Assembly (NCBI RefSeq): GCF_900269665.1
Contig: NZ_LT985361.1
Span: 27,303 to 91,302, forward strand
Length of the DNA: 64,000 nt
Origin: Nocardia suismassiliense
Lineage (GTDB): Bacteria; Actinomycetota; Actinomycetes; Mycobacteriales; Mycobacteriaceae
Reading direction: 5' to 3'
In this document: piece after piece, positions 1 through 9,734 of the stretch
How positions within the stretch are numbered: the stretch's first letter is position 1
Layout: every line of letters starts with the position of its first letter
Notes under the pieces: model-generated
What the model was told of the DNA's origin: nothing
Seen by the model: only the letters and a program-made list of their open reading frames with translations
Database searches by the model: none
Translations under genes and position numbers: made by a program

Positions 1-153
1 TGTAAAAGAAACGGGTTCCCGTTGCCGCCCGGCGCTTTACCGGACCGATTCCGCCCCACTCTCGGCAGTCGACGGGGCGGACTCGGGCCGGTGCCACCGG
101 CATCCCCTGTGCTGAAGCGAGCCATGGCGAGGAAGTCGCTTTAGTGTGGCGGG

Positions 154-1008
154 ATGGGTGGTGATCGGCTGAGCGACCTGCGCGGGACGTATCAGGTGCG
201 TGCGCACCAGATCGTTCCCGCGTCGGCCGCAGCCTTCGCCGGCCTGGATGTCATGCGCTGCTTCGGTTTCGATGTGCTGGAGCCGAACCCAGTGCGGCGC
301 AGGAAGATTCCGGGTGGCACGGTCAAGATCGTGTTCGCGCTGGAGGGGACGTTCGAGGGCCGAAGTCTCGACCCGACCGCACTGGTCATAGGTTTACACG
401 ATCGGGCGGGCACGGCCGGGCATGCCGGACGGATGCGCAGCGTGCAGGTGCAACTCGATCCGTTGACGGCGCACCGGTTACTGGACGCGCCGATGGACGA
501 GTTACGTAATGGCGCGGTCGAACTCGCCGAGTTGCAGGGACGTTCGGTGCAACGCCTGGCCGAGCGGCTTGCTGAAACAGCCACCTGGCCAGCGCGATTC
601 GAGTTGGTGGCCGATTACTTTCGCGCGCGGTCGCGCGAGGCCGACGACACTGCGGATCGGGCGATCACGCATGCGGTCCGGCAATTGCGGCGTTCTGCGG
701 GCAGGCTGCGGGTGGCGGATCTCGTCGCCGAAACAGGCTGGAGCGCAAGACATTTCCGGCGTCGGTTCGCCGAGCAGGTCGGGCTGCCACCGAAGGACTA
801 CGGTTCGCTGCTGCGCTTCTCGGCCGCGCTCACCGCGCTGACGAACGAACCGACGCGCGATATGAGCGTGCTCGCGGGGGATTTCGGCTACTACGACCAA
901 TCGCATCTGATCCGGGATTTCCAGCGCTTCGCCGGCGCACCGCCGGGGCGCCTGCTCGGGATGAGCATGACCCATTCGTCCAACACCGCGGCGGCCGGCG
1001 CGACATAG
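154..1008 (+). CDS. AraC-family transcriptional regulator
   Basis: This 284-residue protein ends in a C-terminal AraC/XylS double helix-turn-helix, from about residue 170 to the end. The first helix pair lies around VADLVAETGWSARHFRRRF, and the second ends with the family's usual GYYDQSHLIRDFQRFAG stretch. The N-terminal half (about 165 residues) would be the ligand-sensing part and is not recognisable to me. It starts at an ATG after a purine-rich stretch. A small membrane protein gene follows 34 nt downstream on the same strand, so the regulator may be co-transcribed with it or control it. The ligand and targets are unknown. Confidence 0.88.
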   Translation: MGGDRLSDLRGTYQVRAHQIVPASAAAFAGLDVMRCFGFDVLEPNPVRRRKIPGGTVKIVFALEGTFEGRSLDPTALVIGLHDRAGTAGHAGRMRSVQVQLDPLTAHRLLDAPMDELRNGAVELAELQGRSVQRLAERLAETATWPARFELVADYFRARSREADDTADRAITHAVRQLRRSAGRLRVADLVAETGWSARHFRRRFAEQVGLPPKDYGSLLRFSAALTALTNEPTRDMSVLAGDFGYYDQSHLIRDFQRFAGAPPGRLLGMSMTHSSNTAAAGAT

Positions 1009-1042
1009 CGTGCACGGACCTCGACCGCGAAGGATCAGCGCG

Positions 1043-1429
1043 ATGTCCGCTTCACCGATCACCGTGCGGATGGCCGTCTTCGGCATCGGCATTCATGCGA
1101 TCAACCATGTACTCGTCCTACTGTTCTCGCCGTTCAGCTGGAACGCCGGCACCGTTTTCCATCTCACCCACGGACCGATCTACGCCGCGCTCCTGGTGCC
1201 GGTTCTGCGCGGCAAGAACTGGGCGCGGATCACCATCACAGTGCTGCTCGGTGGGCAGTTCCTCGGGCGGTTCGTGGTGTGGGTGATGTTTCCGAGCGCC
1301 GGCGCGCACCTGGCGTTGATCGGCGGGTGGGCGCTGTCGGTAGTGGTGCTCACGCTGCTGTGGGTGCCCGGTTCGACGCGGCGGTACTTTCGGCGGAGCC
1401 GTGCGCTGGCGGAGCAGCAGCGGGCCTAG
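1043..1429 (+). CDS. Small four-helix membrane protein
   Basis: This 128-residue protein is mostly hydrophobic, with about four predicted membrane segments: near the N-terminus, around [10 protein letters not shown], around [15 protein letters not shown], and around [12 protein letters not shown]. It has a basic C-terminal tail. I chose the ATG at 1043 because upstream in-frame codons give a polar extension. I do not recognise the family. It follows the AraC regulator directly. Its stop codon shares the palindrome CTAG with the stop codon of the convergent dcd gene. Confidence 0.7.
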   Translation: MSASPITVRMAVFGIGIHAINHVLVLLFSPFSWNAGTVFHLTHGPIYAALLVPVLRGKNWARITITVLLGGQFLGRFVVWVMFPSAGAHLALIGGWALSVVVLTLLWVPGSTRRYFRRSRALAEQQRA

Positions 1430-2031
1430 CTCTGCCGCGATTCCGCGGCGTCCACCACGGCGGCGGGCAGCGGGAAGTTCAAGTAGGACTTCGACGGTGT
1501 CGGCCCGCGCTGGCCCTGATACTTCGAGCCCGCGGTGGCGCTGCCATAGGGATGCTCGGCCGGGCTGGTCAGCCGCAGCAGGCACAGCTGGCCGATCTTC
1601 ATGCCGGGCCACAGGGTGATCGGCAGGTTCGCCACGTTCGACAGTTCGAGGGTGATGTGGCCGCTGAAGCCGGGATCGATGAAACCCGCGGTCGAGTGGG
1701 TCAGCAGACCGAGCCTGCCGAGACTCGACTTGCCCTCCAGCCGGCCCGCCAGATCGTCCGGCAGCGTGCACACCTCGAGCGTGGAGCCCAGCACGAACTC
1801 GCCCGGGTGCAGCACGAACGGCTCACCCGGGGCTGGTTCGACCAGGCTGGTCAGCTCGTCCTGGCGTTGCGCCGGGTCGATGTGGGTGTAGCGGGAGTTG
1901 TCGAACACCCGGAACATGCCGTCCAACCGCACGTCGATACTCGACGGCTGGATCAGGCTCGCCAGGAGCGGCTCGACGCCGAGACGCCCAGCGGCGATCT
2001 CCGCACGGATGTCGCGATCGGAAAGCAGCAC
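1426..2031 (-). CDS. dcd: dCTP deaminase (probably bifunctional deaminase/dUTPase)
   Basis: This enzyme deaminates dCTP in thymidylate precursor supply. In related actinobacteria the same enzyme also hydrolyses the dUTP to dUMP, so dUTP is not released. The translation opens with [16 protein letters not shown], and the trimeric dUTPase-fold motifs follow: [35 protein letters not shown] and the C-terminal GKYQGQ-like [10 protein letters not shown]. The start is a GTG at 2031; the reading frame stays open upstream but is not family sequence. The length of 201 residues slightly exceeds the usual ~190 because of the C-terminal tail. It is convergent with the membrane protein gene, and the two stop codons overlap. 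Confidence 0.95.
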   Translation of the reverse strand: MLLSDRDIRAEIAAGRLGVEPLLASLIQPSSIDVRLDGMFRVFDNSRYTHIDPAQRQDELTSLVEPAPGEPFVLHPGEFVLGSTLEVCTLPDDLAGRLEGKSSLGRLGLLTHSTAGFIDPGFSGHITLELSNVANLPITLWPGMKIGQLCLLRLTSPAEHPYGSATAGSKYQGQRGPTPSKSYLNFPLPAAVVDAAESRQS

Positions 2032-2139
2032 GCCGAGCAGCGTAGCGCCTGCTGATCCAGGCTCTTCAGGCGCACAGTGGCAGTGCTGTTCAGCCGGTTC
2101 CTCAGCCGCCGCACAGCTTCGAGATGAGATCGTGGAAGA

Positions 2140-2907
2140 GTGACCACCAATTCCACACCGGGCCGGAGCTGGAACATGGTCCCGACGCTCGCCGCGCTGG
2201 CCGCGGTTCTCGCCGTTTGCGCCGTCGGACTGACCAGCAACGTCCTCGCGAAAAACGGGCTCACCGCGATCGACTCGCCGATCTCGGACTGGGCCGTCGC
2301 CCACCGCAACGGCACGCTCACGCCGCTCGCGATCACCGTCAGCTATCTCGGCGGCACCGTCGCGATGACCATCCTGGTGGTGCTCGCCGTCATCATTTAT
2401 GGGCGGCGCGGACAGTGGCGGGAGGCCGGGCTGGTCATCTGTACCGGTCTCGGGTCATGGGTACTGGTCGATGGTGGGAAGCACCTCATCGGACGAGAAC
2501 GCCCACCCACGGTCAACCACGTCATCGTCAAGACGAACCTGGCGTATCCCTCCGGGCACAGTCTCGGATCGATGGCGGTGATCGGAATCCTCTCGGTCCT
2601 GCTGATCCCGCAGATACGCCGTCCTGCGATGCGCTGGGTCGCGGGTGTCGCCGCCGTCGTCTTCGTTGCGGCAGTAGGGCTTTCCCGTATCTACCTCGGC
2701 GTGCACTGGCCGACCGACGTGCTCGGCGGCTGGGTGCTCGGTGCGCTCTTGGTCACCGTCTGCTTCGCTGGTTACCGCGATCTCGAACGGCGACAGATTT
2801 TGCTGCCGAGCAGCCGCTCTCCGAAAACCACACCGGCTGACGATGTGCCGGTGCGGGCCCAGCCGTCGGACACCCCGGCTCGGGGCACGCCTGCACCGCG
2901 CCGGTGA
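2140..2907 (+). CDS. PAP2-family membrane phosphatase
   Basis: This is a 255-residue polytopic membrane protein with about six hydrophobic segments. All three phosphatidic-acid-phosphatase signature motifs are present: KHLIGRERP (KxxxxxxRP), YPSGHSLGS (PSGH) and [12 protein letters not shown] (SRxxxGxHxxxD). The family dephosphorylates lipid phosphates such as phosphatidic acid, polyprenyl pyrophosphate or phosphatidylglycerol phosphate at the membrane; the substrate here cannot be told. The start is a GTG preceded by GGAAGA. The C-terminal 50 residues are polar and Pro-rich, probably a cytoplasmic tail. It is divergent from dcd. Confidence 0.92.
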   Translation: MTTNSTPGRSWNMVPTLAALAAVLAVCAVGLTSNVLAKNGLTAIDSPISDWAVAHRNGTLTPLAITVSYLGGTVAMTILVVLAVIIYGRRGQWREAGLVICTGLGSWVLVDGGKHLIGRERPPTVNHVIVKTNLAYPSGHSLGSMAVIGILSVLLIPQIRRPAMRWVAGVAAVVFVAAVGLSRIYLGVHWPTDVLGGWVLGALLVTVCFAGYRDLERRQILLPSSRSPKTTPADDVPVRAQPSDTPARGTPAPRR

Positions 2908-2956
2908 TCATCGAATCGCTGGCTATCGTGGTGCGTAGCGCCGACCACAGAGGGAG

Positions 2957-3883
2957 TTGATCGAGGGCTTGTCTTCACCCATTGGTGCGCACGTCCTCGT
3001 CGGCGGCGGGCTGATCAAGAAGGGCCTGCGCGAGGCGCGGGAGATCGGGGCCGAGGCGATCCAATTCTTCGCGGGCAACCCGCGGGGCTGGAAGCAACCG
3101 ACCGCCGACCCGCACGACGCGGCCGCGTTCCGCACTGCCTGCGCGGACCTGCCGGTTTTCGTGCACGCGCCGTATCTGCTGAATTTCGGCTCGCCGGACC
3201 CGGTCGTGCTGGAGAACTCCGCGCAGGCGCTGACCACCATCATGCGGCGCGCCGGCCTGGTCGGGGCGGCGGCGGTCATCGTGCACGCGGGCTCGTCGGT
3301 GCGCCGGGAACTGCGCGAGCAGGCATTGGATCGCCTGCCTGAACTCTTCGCTCCGCTGCTCGACGCCGCACCACCCGGCGTGCGACTACTCATCGAACCC
3401 ACCTGCGGCGGCGGTGCGGCGCTGGCCTCGACCGTCGACAGCACCCTGCAGTACTTCGCCGCGCTCGACGACGAGCGGATCGGCCTGTGCATAGACACCT
3501 GCCACCTGCACTCGGCAGGCGAAGACATCACCACCGCCACCGCGCTGCACGCCGTAGTCACCAAGCTGACGGACGCGATCGGCCCGCACCGACTGGACCT
3601 GGTCCACGCCAACGACAGTCGCGACCCGGCAGGTTCACACCGCGACCGCCACGAAACCCTGGGCAAAGGCACGCTCGGCGAAGACGTCTTCCGCACCCTG
3701 TTCACCATCCCCCAGCTTCACGACGTCCCCATCTTGGTCGAGACCGCGACCAACGGTGTCGACGTAGCGCTACTGAAACGGCTGAGAGACGAAGTCCGGC
3801 AAACTGATTCGGCCATTCCCGACGACGGTTCGCCGGGAGTGCGGCCCGTGCAGCCGAGTGCACGGACTCAGCCGGTCGAATAA
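2957..3883 (+). CDS. nfo: Deoxyribonuclease IV (endonuclease IV, AP endonuclease)
   Basis: This enzyme cuts DNA 5' of abasic sites in base-excision repair. The trinuclear-zinc ligand motifs of the family are readable in order: FVHAPYLLNF, VIVHAGSS, LLIEPTCGGG, CIDTCHLHSAG, LVHANDSRDPAGSHRDRHE and ILVETA. It is a single TIM-barrel domain of about 280 residues plus a short polar C-terminal tail. No ATG is available. TTG codons at 2957 and 2969 are the candidates; AGGGAG at 2951-2956 abuts the first and lies 12 nt before the second, so the exact start is uncertain and the second matches the family N-terminus better. Confidence 0.93.
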   Translation: MIEGLSSPIGAHVLVGGGLIKKGLREAREIGAEAIQFFAGNPRGWKQPTADPHDAAAFRTACADLPVFVHAPYLLNFGSPDPVVLENSAQALTTIMRRAGLVGAAAVIVHAGSSVRRELREQALDRLPELFAPLLDAAPPGVRLLIEPTCGGGAALASTVDSTLQYFAALDDERIGLCIDTCHLHSAGEDITTATALHAVVTKLTDAIGPHRLDLVHANDSRDPAGSHRDRHETLGKGTLGEDVFRTLFTIPQLHDVPILVETATNGVDVALLKRLRDEVRQTDSAIPDDGSPGVRPVQPSARTQPVE

Positions 3884-3949
3884 GGTCTTGGCGGCGAGGG
3901 GGTTTCGCCGGTGTGTCGTGCCCCCGCCGGAGCAGGTCGAGGAGGCGTC

Positions 3950-5134
3950 GTGGTGCTGGTGGACGGATCGGTCGAGCGTGGATTCGAGGTGGTTCGCGAC
4001 GCTTTCGCGCACGCACAAGCCGCGGACGAAGGTGCGGCGCAGCTCTGCGTCTATCGGAACGGTCGCGTTGTCGTCGATCTCTGGGCGGGGCAGGACCCGA
4101 TCTCCGGTATGGGATGGGACGCGGATTCGCTGTCGGTACTCATGTCGGTGTCGAAGGGGGTGACCGCGACCTGTGTGCACATGCTCGTGGAACGCGGACA
4201 ACTCGATCTCGACGCACCGGTCGCTGACTACTGGCCCGAGTTCGCGGCAAACGGCAAAGCCACCATCACCGTCGCCGAACTGCTGGCGCACCGCGCAGGT
4301 CTGGCCGGGTTCGCCCCGGAGTCCGGAATCGGGGCCCAGGAGTTGACGGACTGGTCGCTGTGCACCTCGGCCTTGGCGGCCATGACTCCGGTCTGGCAGC
4401 CCGGAACCGCGTTCTACTACCACTCCATCACCTGGGGTTACCTGGCCGGTGAGCTGATCCGGCGGGTCACCGGCAAGAGCGTCGGCGATTTTCTCGCCGC
4501 GGAGATCGCCGGACCGCTCGGATTGAGCCTGTGGATCGGGCTGCCCGAAAACGAGGAGCACCGTGTCGTTCCCCAGTTCTCCCGCAAGGAACAGCCGAAC
4601 GCCGCGCAGGTCGCCGCGGTACTCAGCGGGATGGGGATAGACGTCGACGCACCATTGATCCGGACGCTCCTCGCCGCCGTCGCGACCAGGGAAGACGGAG
4701 TCGCGCTGCTCAACACCCGCGCGGGGCACGCGGCCGAGGTACCCGCGGGCAACGCGATCGGCAACGCCCGCTCGCTGGCGCGGATGTACGCGGCGACCAT
4801 CGGCGAGATCGATGGTGTCCGCCTGCTGAACTCCGCGACCGTCGACCGAGCACGGCAACCGCAAACCGACGGCCTGCGTGGTCCGGCGCCCTTGGACGTC
4901 CTGCCGGTAACCCACCGCTTCGCCAACGGCTATGAAATTCCTGGCCCCGCCCACGCCATGCTCGGCCCCGGATCCTTCGGCCACAACGGCACCGGTGGCC
5001 GAATTGCCTTCGCCCACCCCGAATCCGGCATCGCCCTGGCCTACACCTGCACCCACATGATCTGGGACGATGTCGCAGGACCCGACCCGCGCTGGCTCCC
5101 CTGGATCGCGGCGCTGCACGAGGCGATCGCCTAG
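3950..5134 (+). CDS. Serine beta-lactamase-like hydrolase (class C/EstB type)
   Basis: This 394-residue hydrolase has a penicillin-binding/beta-lactamase fold. The SxxK motif is SVSK near residue 66 with Ser as nucleophile; the Y-x-(N/S) element is YHS in FYYHSITWGYLAG; and the KTG-equivalent is HNGTGG near the C-terminus. There is no signal peptide, so it is probably a cytoplasmic esterase rather than a true beta-lactamase; the substrate is unknown. I moved the start to tandem GTG codons at 3950/3953 because GAGGAGG ends at 3945; the frame is open further upstream but lacks such a site. Confidence 0.88.
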   Translation: MVLVDGSVERGFEVVRDAFAHAQAADEGAAQLCVYRNGRVVVDLWAGQDPISGMGWDADSLSVLMSVSKGVTATCVHMLVERGQLDLDAPVADYWPEFAANGKATITVAELLAHRAGLAGFAPESGIGAQELTDWSLCTSALAAMTPVWQPGTAFYYHSITWGYLAGELIRRVTGKSVGDFLAAEIAGPLGLSLWIGLPENEEHRVVPQFSRKEQPNAAQVAAVLSGMGIDVDAPLIRTLLAAVATREDGVALLNTRAGHAAEVPAGNAIGNARSLARMYAATIGEIDGVRLLNSATVDRARQPQTDGLRGPAPLDVLPVTHRFANGYEIPGPAHAMLGPGSFGHNGTGGRIAFAHPESGIALAYTCTHMIWDDVAGPDPRWLPWIAALHEAIA

Positions 5135-5176
5135 CGCGGCAACGCCGAGTCATCCGGCCCGATCATTCAGCTGTCA

Positions 5177-5690
5177 TCACGACGACTTGACAGCATACGT
5201 TGAGATCACGTCCCAGACGAAGACACCCGCTTCGGGATCCACGTCGACCGCCAGTAACTGGAGGCTGCGGACGGTGAGTGATGCGGGAGTCTTGATGATG
5301 GACAGCGCGAGTTCCACTGGGGCCGAGTCACGTTCGGCGGTGCCGTAACCGAGTGAGACATGCGGCCTCCGCAGCGGAGCAGGCAGCGCACGCTCCGTTC
5401 CGAAGACCTGCTCGGCGGCGTCACGGGTCGCGGTGTTCAGCTGCTTCCACTGCTCGTCCTCGGGCGCGGCTACGCCAGCGCCGTAGTCGTGCAACCACGG
5501 CCCCTGCATCGGGATCGCGAACGGCGCAGTGTTTGCAGCCACTGCCGCCAGGGCATCGGAATACCGGCTCAGTGCTTCATCGTCTTCTTCGTTGCGCCCA
5601 CGGGGTTCACGTGGCTGTCGCATGCTGCCATCGCGGTTCCACTGCGGCTCAGCTCTCGAACGCTTTCTCTGCCGCAACAGGATTCGGCAT
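5177..5690 (-). pseudogene. Degenerate 2H phosphoesterase (2'-5' RNA ligase-like)
   Basis: The C-terminal half reads like the actinobacterial 2H phosphoesterase family, including one HxS motif in PHVSLGYG and a C-terminal strand pattern ending VFVWDV. The N-terminal HxT motif that the catalytic centre also needs is absent. An ATG at 5690 opens a short family-like N-terminus (MPNPVAAEKAFES) in a different frame from the rest, so a frameshift near 5645-5655 plus an internal deletion is the simplest reading. It lies in an accessory stretch with other broken genes. The alternative is a short intact gene starting near 5620; the missing catalytic histidine argues against function. Confidence 0.45.
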
Positions 5691-5720
5691 TTGGCGATCG
5701 CGTTCGCTTAAATACCTCTA

Positions 5721-6096
5721 TCAGGTCGAGTTGATCAACCATTTCACAACGGTACAGCCAGATGAGCTATTGCCCGGGTAGAGGTCCTCGCTCGGATACA
5801 GGTACTCACTGGGGTACAGCATCTGAGCCTTCGGGTAGATCCCCTTCGTGACGTCGTGGGTCATGTCGCCCCGGATCAGACTGATACCTTCCGCCATCTC
5901 CCCGAGCGAAGACCATAAGCCCGCGCGCGATAAGCGTGACGGTCTAGATCTGGTTGACCTTCGCGCCAGCACCGAAGCTTGTACAGGTGATCGAGCACTG
6001 CCACCATCGCCATCCACGTCTCACGCAGCGTCGTTGCTCGACGCAATGACTCGTTTGCAACGTCAGGTCACCGATCAGATCATCTATCCGAGTCAT
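5721..6096 (-). pseudogene. Broken gene, copy A of a duplicated accessory family
   Basis: I do not recognise the family, but this segment aligns with copy B at 7372-7890 over nearly its whole length. Shared blocks are MTR-DDLIGDL at the start, HLYKLRC, then (M/I)AEGISL-R, MTHDVT, and QMLYP near the end. In copy A these blocks lie in three different reading frames, so at least two frameshifts have occurred, one right after IGDL (near 6065) and one between RAYGL and EMAEG (near 5910). The last 47 codons (from ATG at 5864) are intact and include repeats of YPSE. It is divergent from the pentapeptide-repeat gene, as copy B is from its own membrane-anchored partner. Confidence 0.6.
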
Positions 6097-6192
6097 CCAC
6101 TGAAGGTGTCGCCGCGAACGCGCTTTCGATAGCGTCGGAGCATTAGGAGGCGTTCATGGGCGACCAAATCTCCTGCGCTGTACCGTCTTCCC

Positions 6193-7344
6193 ATGTCCGC
6201 GGGGAAGAACGCAGTCATCCGGCCCGCAGCCGGGAACCGCATTCGCAGGTGGAGCGCGACGCACCGTCGATCGATCTGGACCGGGCTCGCGCTTGCAGGT
6301 GCTAGCGGAGCAGGCTTCGCTGCCGCAGTGTTGGCGGGGGTCTCGCCCGCCTTCGGCCAGCCGCTCGCGACGCTGCTCGCCGGCGCGGGCGTACTCGCTG
6401 CTGGCATCCTGGCCTACCTCAACGGTGAACGCACCCGCGATCTCACCAAGCGACAACATGAAGCCGATGCGAAGCGCGAGCGAGAGCGCCACCAAACCGA
6501 TACGGATCGTGAGCGCGAACGACACGCAGAGGACTCTCGCCGCACACTGGTATCGGACCTACGCGACCGGTACACCGCCATCGCCGCCCAGATCGCCGAC
6601 ACCAACTCTGCTGCCATTCGGCAAGCGGGTGTCTACGCGCTGACAGCACTCGCCGACGACTGGCATGCCTTCGGCGAGGACGACGAACGACAGGTCTGCA
6701 TCAACCTACTCCAGTGGTACCTGCGTGTCCCGTTTCCTGTGGGTGACGACCCTACGAAGCCGGATCTGTCCGAGCGTGAAATCCGGCAGACCATCGTCGC
6801 GATCTTGGCAGAGCGCCGCCGTCGACCCGCCGACCATCCGAAATCCTGGGCCACCGCCGCCATCAGCCTTCATCAAGCATCACTGCCCGGTTGCACCTTC
6901 CTTACGGGCAATCTCGCGGATCTCAACTTTTCCGGAGCGGACTTAACCGGCGCGAACTTAAACTCCGCGAACCTGAACAGTACCCATCTGAACCTCACGA
7001 TCCTGAATAATGCGGACCTGGCCAGAGCGAAACTGATCAAAGCAAACCTGGCGGGCGCGAACCTGACCAACGCTACATTGGCCTACGCGAGACTGAACAA
7101 TGCAAACCTGTGGGGTGCGAACCTGACCAACGCGACATTGACCTACGCGAGACTGGGCGGCGCGGACCTGACCAACGCAAACCTGGACCGCGCGCGCCTG
7201 AACGGCGCACGCCTGAACGGCGCACGCCTGAACGGCGCGGACTTGACGGGCGCGAAACTGGCCAATGCTCAATTGTTCGGAATCACATACGACGAGACCA
7301 CGCAGTGGCCGGAAGGGATTATTTCACCACAACCCGACGCCTGA
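6193..7344 (+). CDS. Membrane-anchored pentapeptide-repeat protein
   Basis: This 383-residue protein has three parts. The first is a basic N-terminus with one or two membrane segments (about residues 30-75). The second is a highly charged stretch rich in Arg/Glu/His (about 78-115), probably helical, followed by a globular part. The third, from about residue 230, is a pentapeptide-repeat solenoid with A(D/N)LxxA repeats such as GADLTGANLNSANL. Such repeats form a right-handed quadrilateral helix; some relatives mimic DNA or protect gyrase, but nothing here shows a target. An AGGAGG at 6145-6150 is ideally spaced for an ATG at 6156, but that ATG is in another frame and reaches a stop at about 6300; the ATG at 6193 lacks a good site. 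Confidence 0.8.
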   Translation: MSAGKNAVIRPAAGNRIRRWSATHRRSIWTGLALAGASGAGFAAAVLAGVSPAFGQPLATLLAGAGVLAAGILAYLNGERTRDLTKRQHEADAKRERERHQTDTDRERERHAEDSRRTLVSDLRDRYTAIAAQIADTNSAAIRQAGVYALTALADDWHAFGEDDERQVCINLLQWYLRVPFPVGDDPTKPDLSEREIRQTIVAILAERRRRPADHPKSWATAAISLHQASLPGCTFLTGNLADLNFSGADLTGANLNSANLNSTHLNLTILNNADLARAKLIKANLAGANLTNATLAYARLNNANLWGANLTNATLTYARLGGADLTNANLDRARLNGARLNGARLNGADLTGAKLANAQLFGITYDETTQWPEGIISPQPDA

Positions 7345-7371
7345 CCGACGATAACGGCTGTTTATCGATGC

Positions 7372-7890
7372 CTACACTGGCGGGCTAGGATCGGCTGCGA
7401 GAAAGTTCCGCGCTTCGACGACTGTCTGCAGCACTGGCTTCCCTGCAACATATTTGGCGTCGAACCCGCGACGAGGATCTTTCGGAGGCTTCAGTTCTGG
7501 TGTCGGAGGACTGCCGGGATCGATCTGGTCAATCATGTCGCTCAGGTAACTGCCAGATGAGTTGCTTGCCCGGATAGGTGTTCTCGCTCGGGAAAACGTC
7601 TTCACCGGGTAGAGCATCTGGTCCTTGGGAACGATCTCCATCGTGACGTCGTGAGTCATCTCCTCTCGAAGCAGACTGATTCCTTCTGCTATCTTCCCGC
7701 CCCGCTGTGCGTCGGCCCGCAGTTTGTACGCATCTCGATCCGGGCCAGGTTCGCCTTCTCACAGACATCGAAGGTTGTACAAGTGGCTGAGAGTGGCGGC
7801 CCCCATCCGCTTCTCGCGGGAGGTCATGGCGCGGCGCAGTGTCTCGATCGCTACATCGAGATCGCCGATCAGGTCATCCTCCCTCGTCAT
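7372..7890 (-). pseudogene. Broken gene, copy B of a duplicated accessory family
   Basis: This is a paralogue of the segment at 5721-6096. From the ATG at 7890 one frame is open to 7372 except for a single TGA at 7759-7761. It sits where copy A has an Arg codon, consistent with a CGA to TGA change. About 150 nt further on (roughly 7560-7605) a missing base and a compensating extra base garble the segment that reads YPSExxYPSExxYPG in copy A. The reading then returns to the matching frame at NSSG. The C-terminal 60 residues have no counterpart in copy A. The function is unknown. Both copies being broken by different lesions suggests the loss was tolerated or selected. Confidence 0.6.
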
Positions 7891-8009
7891 AGGTTGAACG
7901 TATCGGTGGTCCGAACATTCAAACCGGTTATCGCAGGGTGGTCCCGGCGGCACCGGCGGACACTCGTCCTTCTGCCACGAAAGCTGACCGGCACGAAGGT
8001 GCGGGTGCG

Positions 8010-8675
8010 ATGATTTGTGTTGTGTCTGCCTGGCTTCCTCTGATTAGTGCTCTGGTCATCGCCACTGTGACGACATTCGGAATCGTCATCAACAACCGCG
8101 CCAACACTCGGGCTATCACAGCTGCAGACGAGCGGAACCAGACGACTCTCGAAGCAGCACAACGCAATATCGAACTATCCAACTCAGCCGCCGATACCCG
8201 CGAACACGACAAATGGCGGCGCGATGCCGTGCTGGAATCCGTGTCCTCAATACTTGAGGTCAGCGAAGGCATCCTCGATGCCCTACGCCGCTTCGAAGCC
8301 AGGCAATTAGGCTCGACTGAAGAGGAGACCGACTTCACAGACCTGCGCACACGCCTCTGGAGTGTCAGCAATTCAGCGCTCAAACTGCAAATCTTATCGA
8401 CGCATCATCTCCACCGTCACACATCCCAACTGCAACGAGGGCTGGCGGCCGCGATAAATGACGCGGAGTCGATCACACGGATGAGCAGAACGGCGTATAC
8501 CGATTCCGGTACTGCCCAACTCAAGTTAGAGGATGACATCAGGAAGCGCGGTCAGGACTACAGCAGCGCCCGGACGAAGGCCAGCCAAATCCTCTACGAG
8601 CTGATGGAAACCACACGAAAGGAACTCAGAATCCCCGACCATGGGGTCCCGCCCCCGCACCACTACTCATCATGA
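8010..8675 (+). CDS. Single-pass membrane protein with coiled-coil cytoplasmic domain
   Basis: This 221-residue protein begins with one strong membrane segment (residues 1-25, ICVVSAWLPLISALVIATV). A long helical, charged domain follows, with heptad-like spacing (about residues 30-210) and a short Pro/His-rich tail. I chose the ATG at 8010 because it places the membrane segment at the N-terminus; upstream codons in frame are Pro/Ala-rich noise. The family is not recognised. It has the same topology (N-terminal anchor, then charged helix) and the same divergent position next to a copy of the broken gene as the pentapeptide-repeat protein, so the two may be alternative partners in one module. 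Confidence 0.65.
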   Translation: MICVVSAWLPLISALVIATVTTFGIVINNRANTRAITAADERNQTTLEAAQRNIELSNSAADTREHDKWRRDAVLESVSSILEVSEGILDALRRFEARQLGSTEEETDFTDLRTRLWSVSNSALKLQILSTHHLHRHTSQLQRGLAAAINDAESITRMSRTAYTDSGTAQLKLEDDIRKRGQDYSSARTKASQILYELMETTRKELRIPDHGVPPPHHYSS

Positions 8676-9734
8676 GTAGAACACGCGCCGACGCAGCCGA
8701 TCGGTTTTGACGCGGCGGCCGCTCTGGTGGGGTGCTGCTGGTTGGCGGCGAGGGAGGAAGTACCCCTGTACTGCATGAGGATGGGCACACCCCAAGCGCC
8801 GCTCCGTATGAATATGCAGAGGCAGTTAGGGCCGGCCGATGTGCACTCGCAACGGGGATTACTCGCCGCGCCGGGACTGGGTAACTCCGGGGGCCGCTAC
8901 ATCCAGCCGTGAATGCGCCTGTCCGCGTCCGCCTTACCAGATCGGTCCGCTCGTGATCGGAATTGTGGCCGTACCCTGACGCCACATGGAGATCAGGGCA
9001 CGACCGCAACTGCCCTTGTCGGACGACGACTCCGGCGGCTACGACGGTCAGACCGACACCGGATCACCCCGGCAATATTTGCCCCGGTTCGATCGCATAG
9101 TGGGCGGTGCAGTAGCCCGCACAATGTTTGGCCAAGGCCACGATCAGGCCCTCCGCAGTCGGGTGTCGGCCAGTACGTTGTGGTGCGTCATGATGACCTC
9201 CCGGCGTCGAGCGCCTAGGGCGGCGCGAGTGGGGGATGGGCAGACGGCAAGCCACACCGCGCAGGTGGGTTGTTGCCGGATTTCGCACCGATCTCCTCCC
9301 CTCGACGCCCTGCAGCAGGAACGCCAGCAGGTCAATCGCGGCATAGCGACTGAACTCTTTGCCCTGCAAGGCAATCGCGCATCGGCGATCCGATGCGACA
9401 CGCCCGCCTGCTAAACACGCCCACGACTTGAAGTGGTGGGCTACCGCCTGGCGAAGCCTCTGCGGCGGTCCCGCCACCGAGGGTGTGCAGAGCACGATCC
9501 CGGCGTCGGCAATGACGAGCCGCGACCGGTTTGGGAAAAACTTGGGAAAAATCGAGGCAAGCAGGGCCTCCCGAGGCCGGCCGAACCCGCCTGAAACCGA
9601 CCGAACCGACGGAAGCGTCCGCCTTGTTCACGACTGACAGTCCGGCTCGTCTCCGCAGGTCATCGGCTTCTACCTGGACTTTTCCCGCCCCCGCGCGGGT
9701 TCTGCTAAAGTCTCGACAGGCGGTTTGCCGCTTC
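8676..9734. other. Gene-poor accessory stretch before the tRNA
   Basis: About 1 kb without a convincing gene. Several short overlapping frames exist on the minus strand (for example one ending at 9064 and one at 9144), but none has family-like composition. A tandem direct repeat TTGGGAAAAA occurs twice at about 9532-9552. The stretch probably holds remnants of mobile or accessory genes upstream of the tRNA gene; no integrase or transposase remnant is readable. Confidence 0.4.

Noticed and set aside
10-23. Hairpin AACGGG-TT-CCCGTT at the window start
   Set aside because: Only 6 bp with a 2-nt loop, too tight to be a likely terminator.
2923-3708. Open frame of 261 codons opposite endonuclease IV
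   Set aside because: Ser/Arg/Ala-rich antisense shadow of a gene with strong family motifs.
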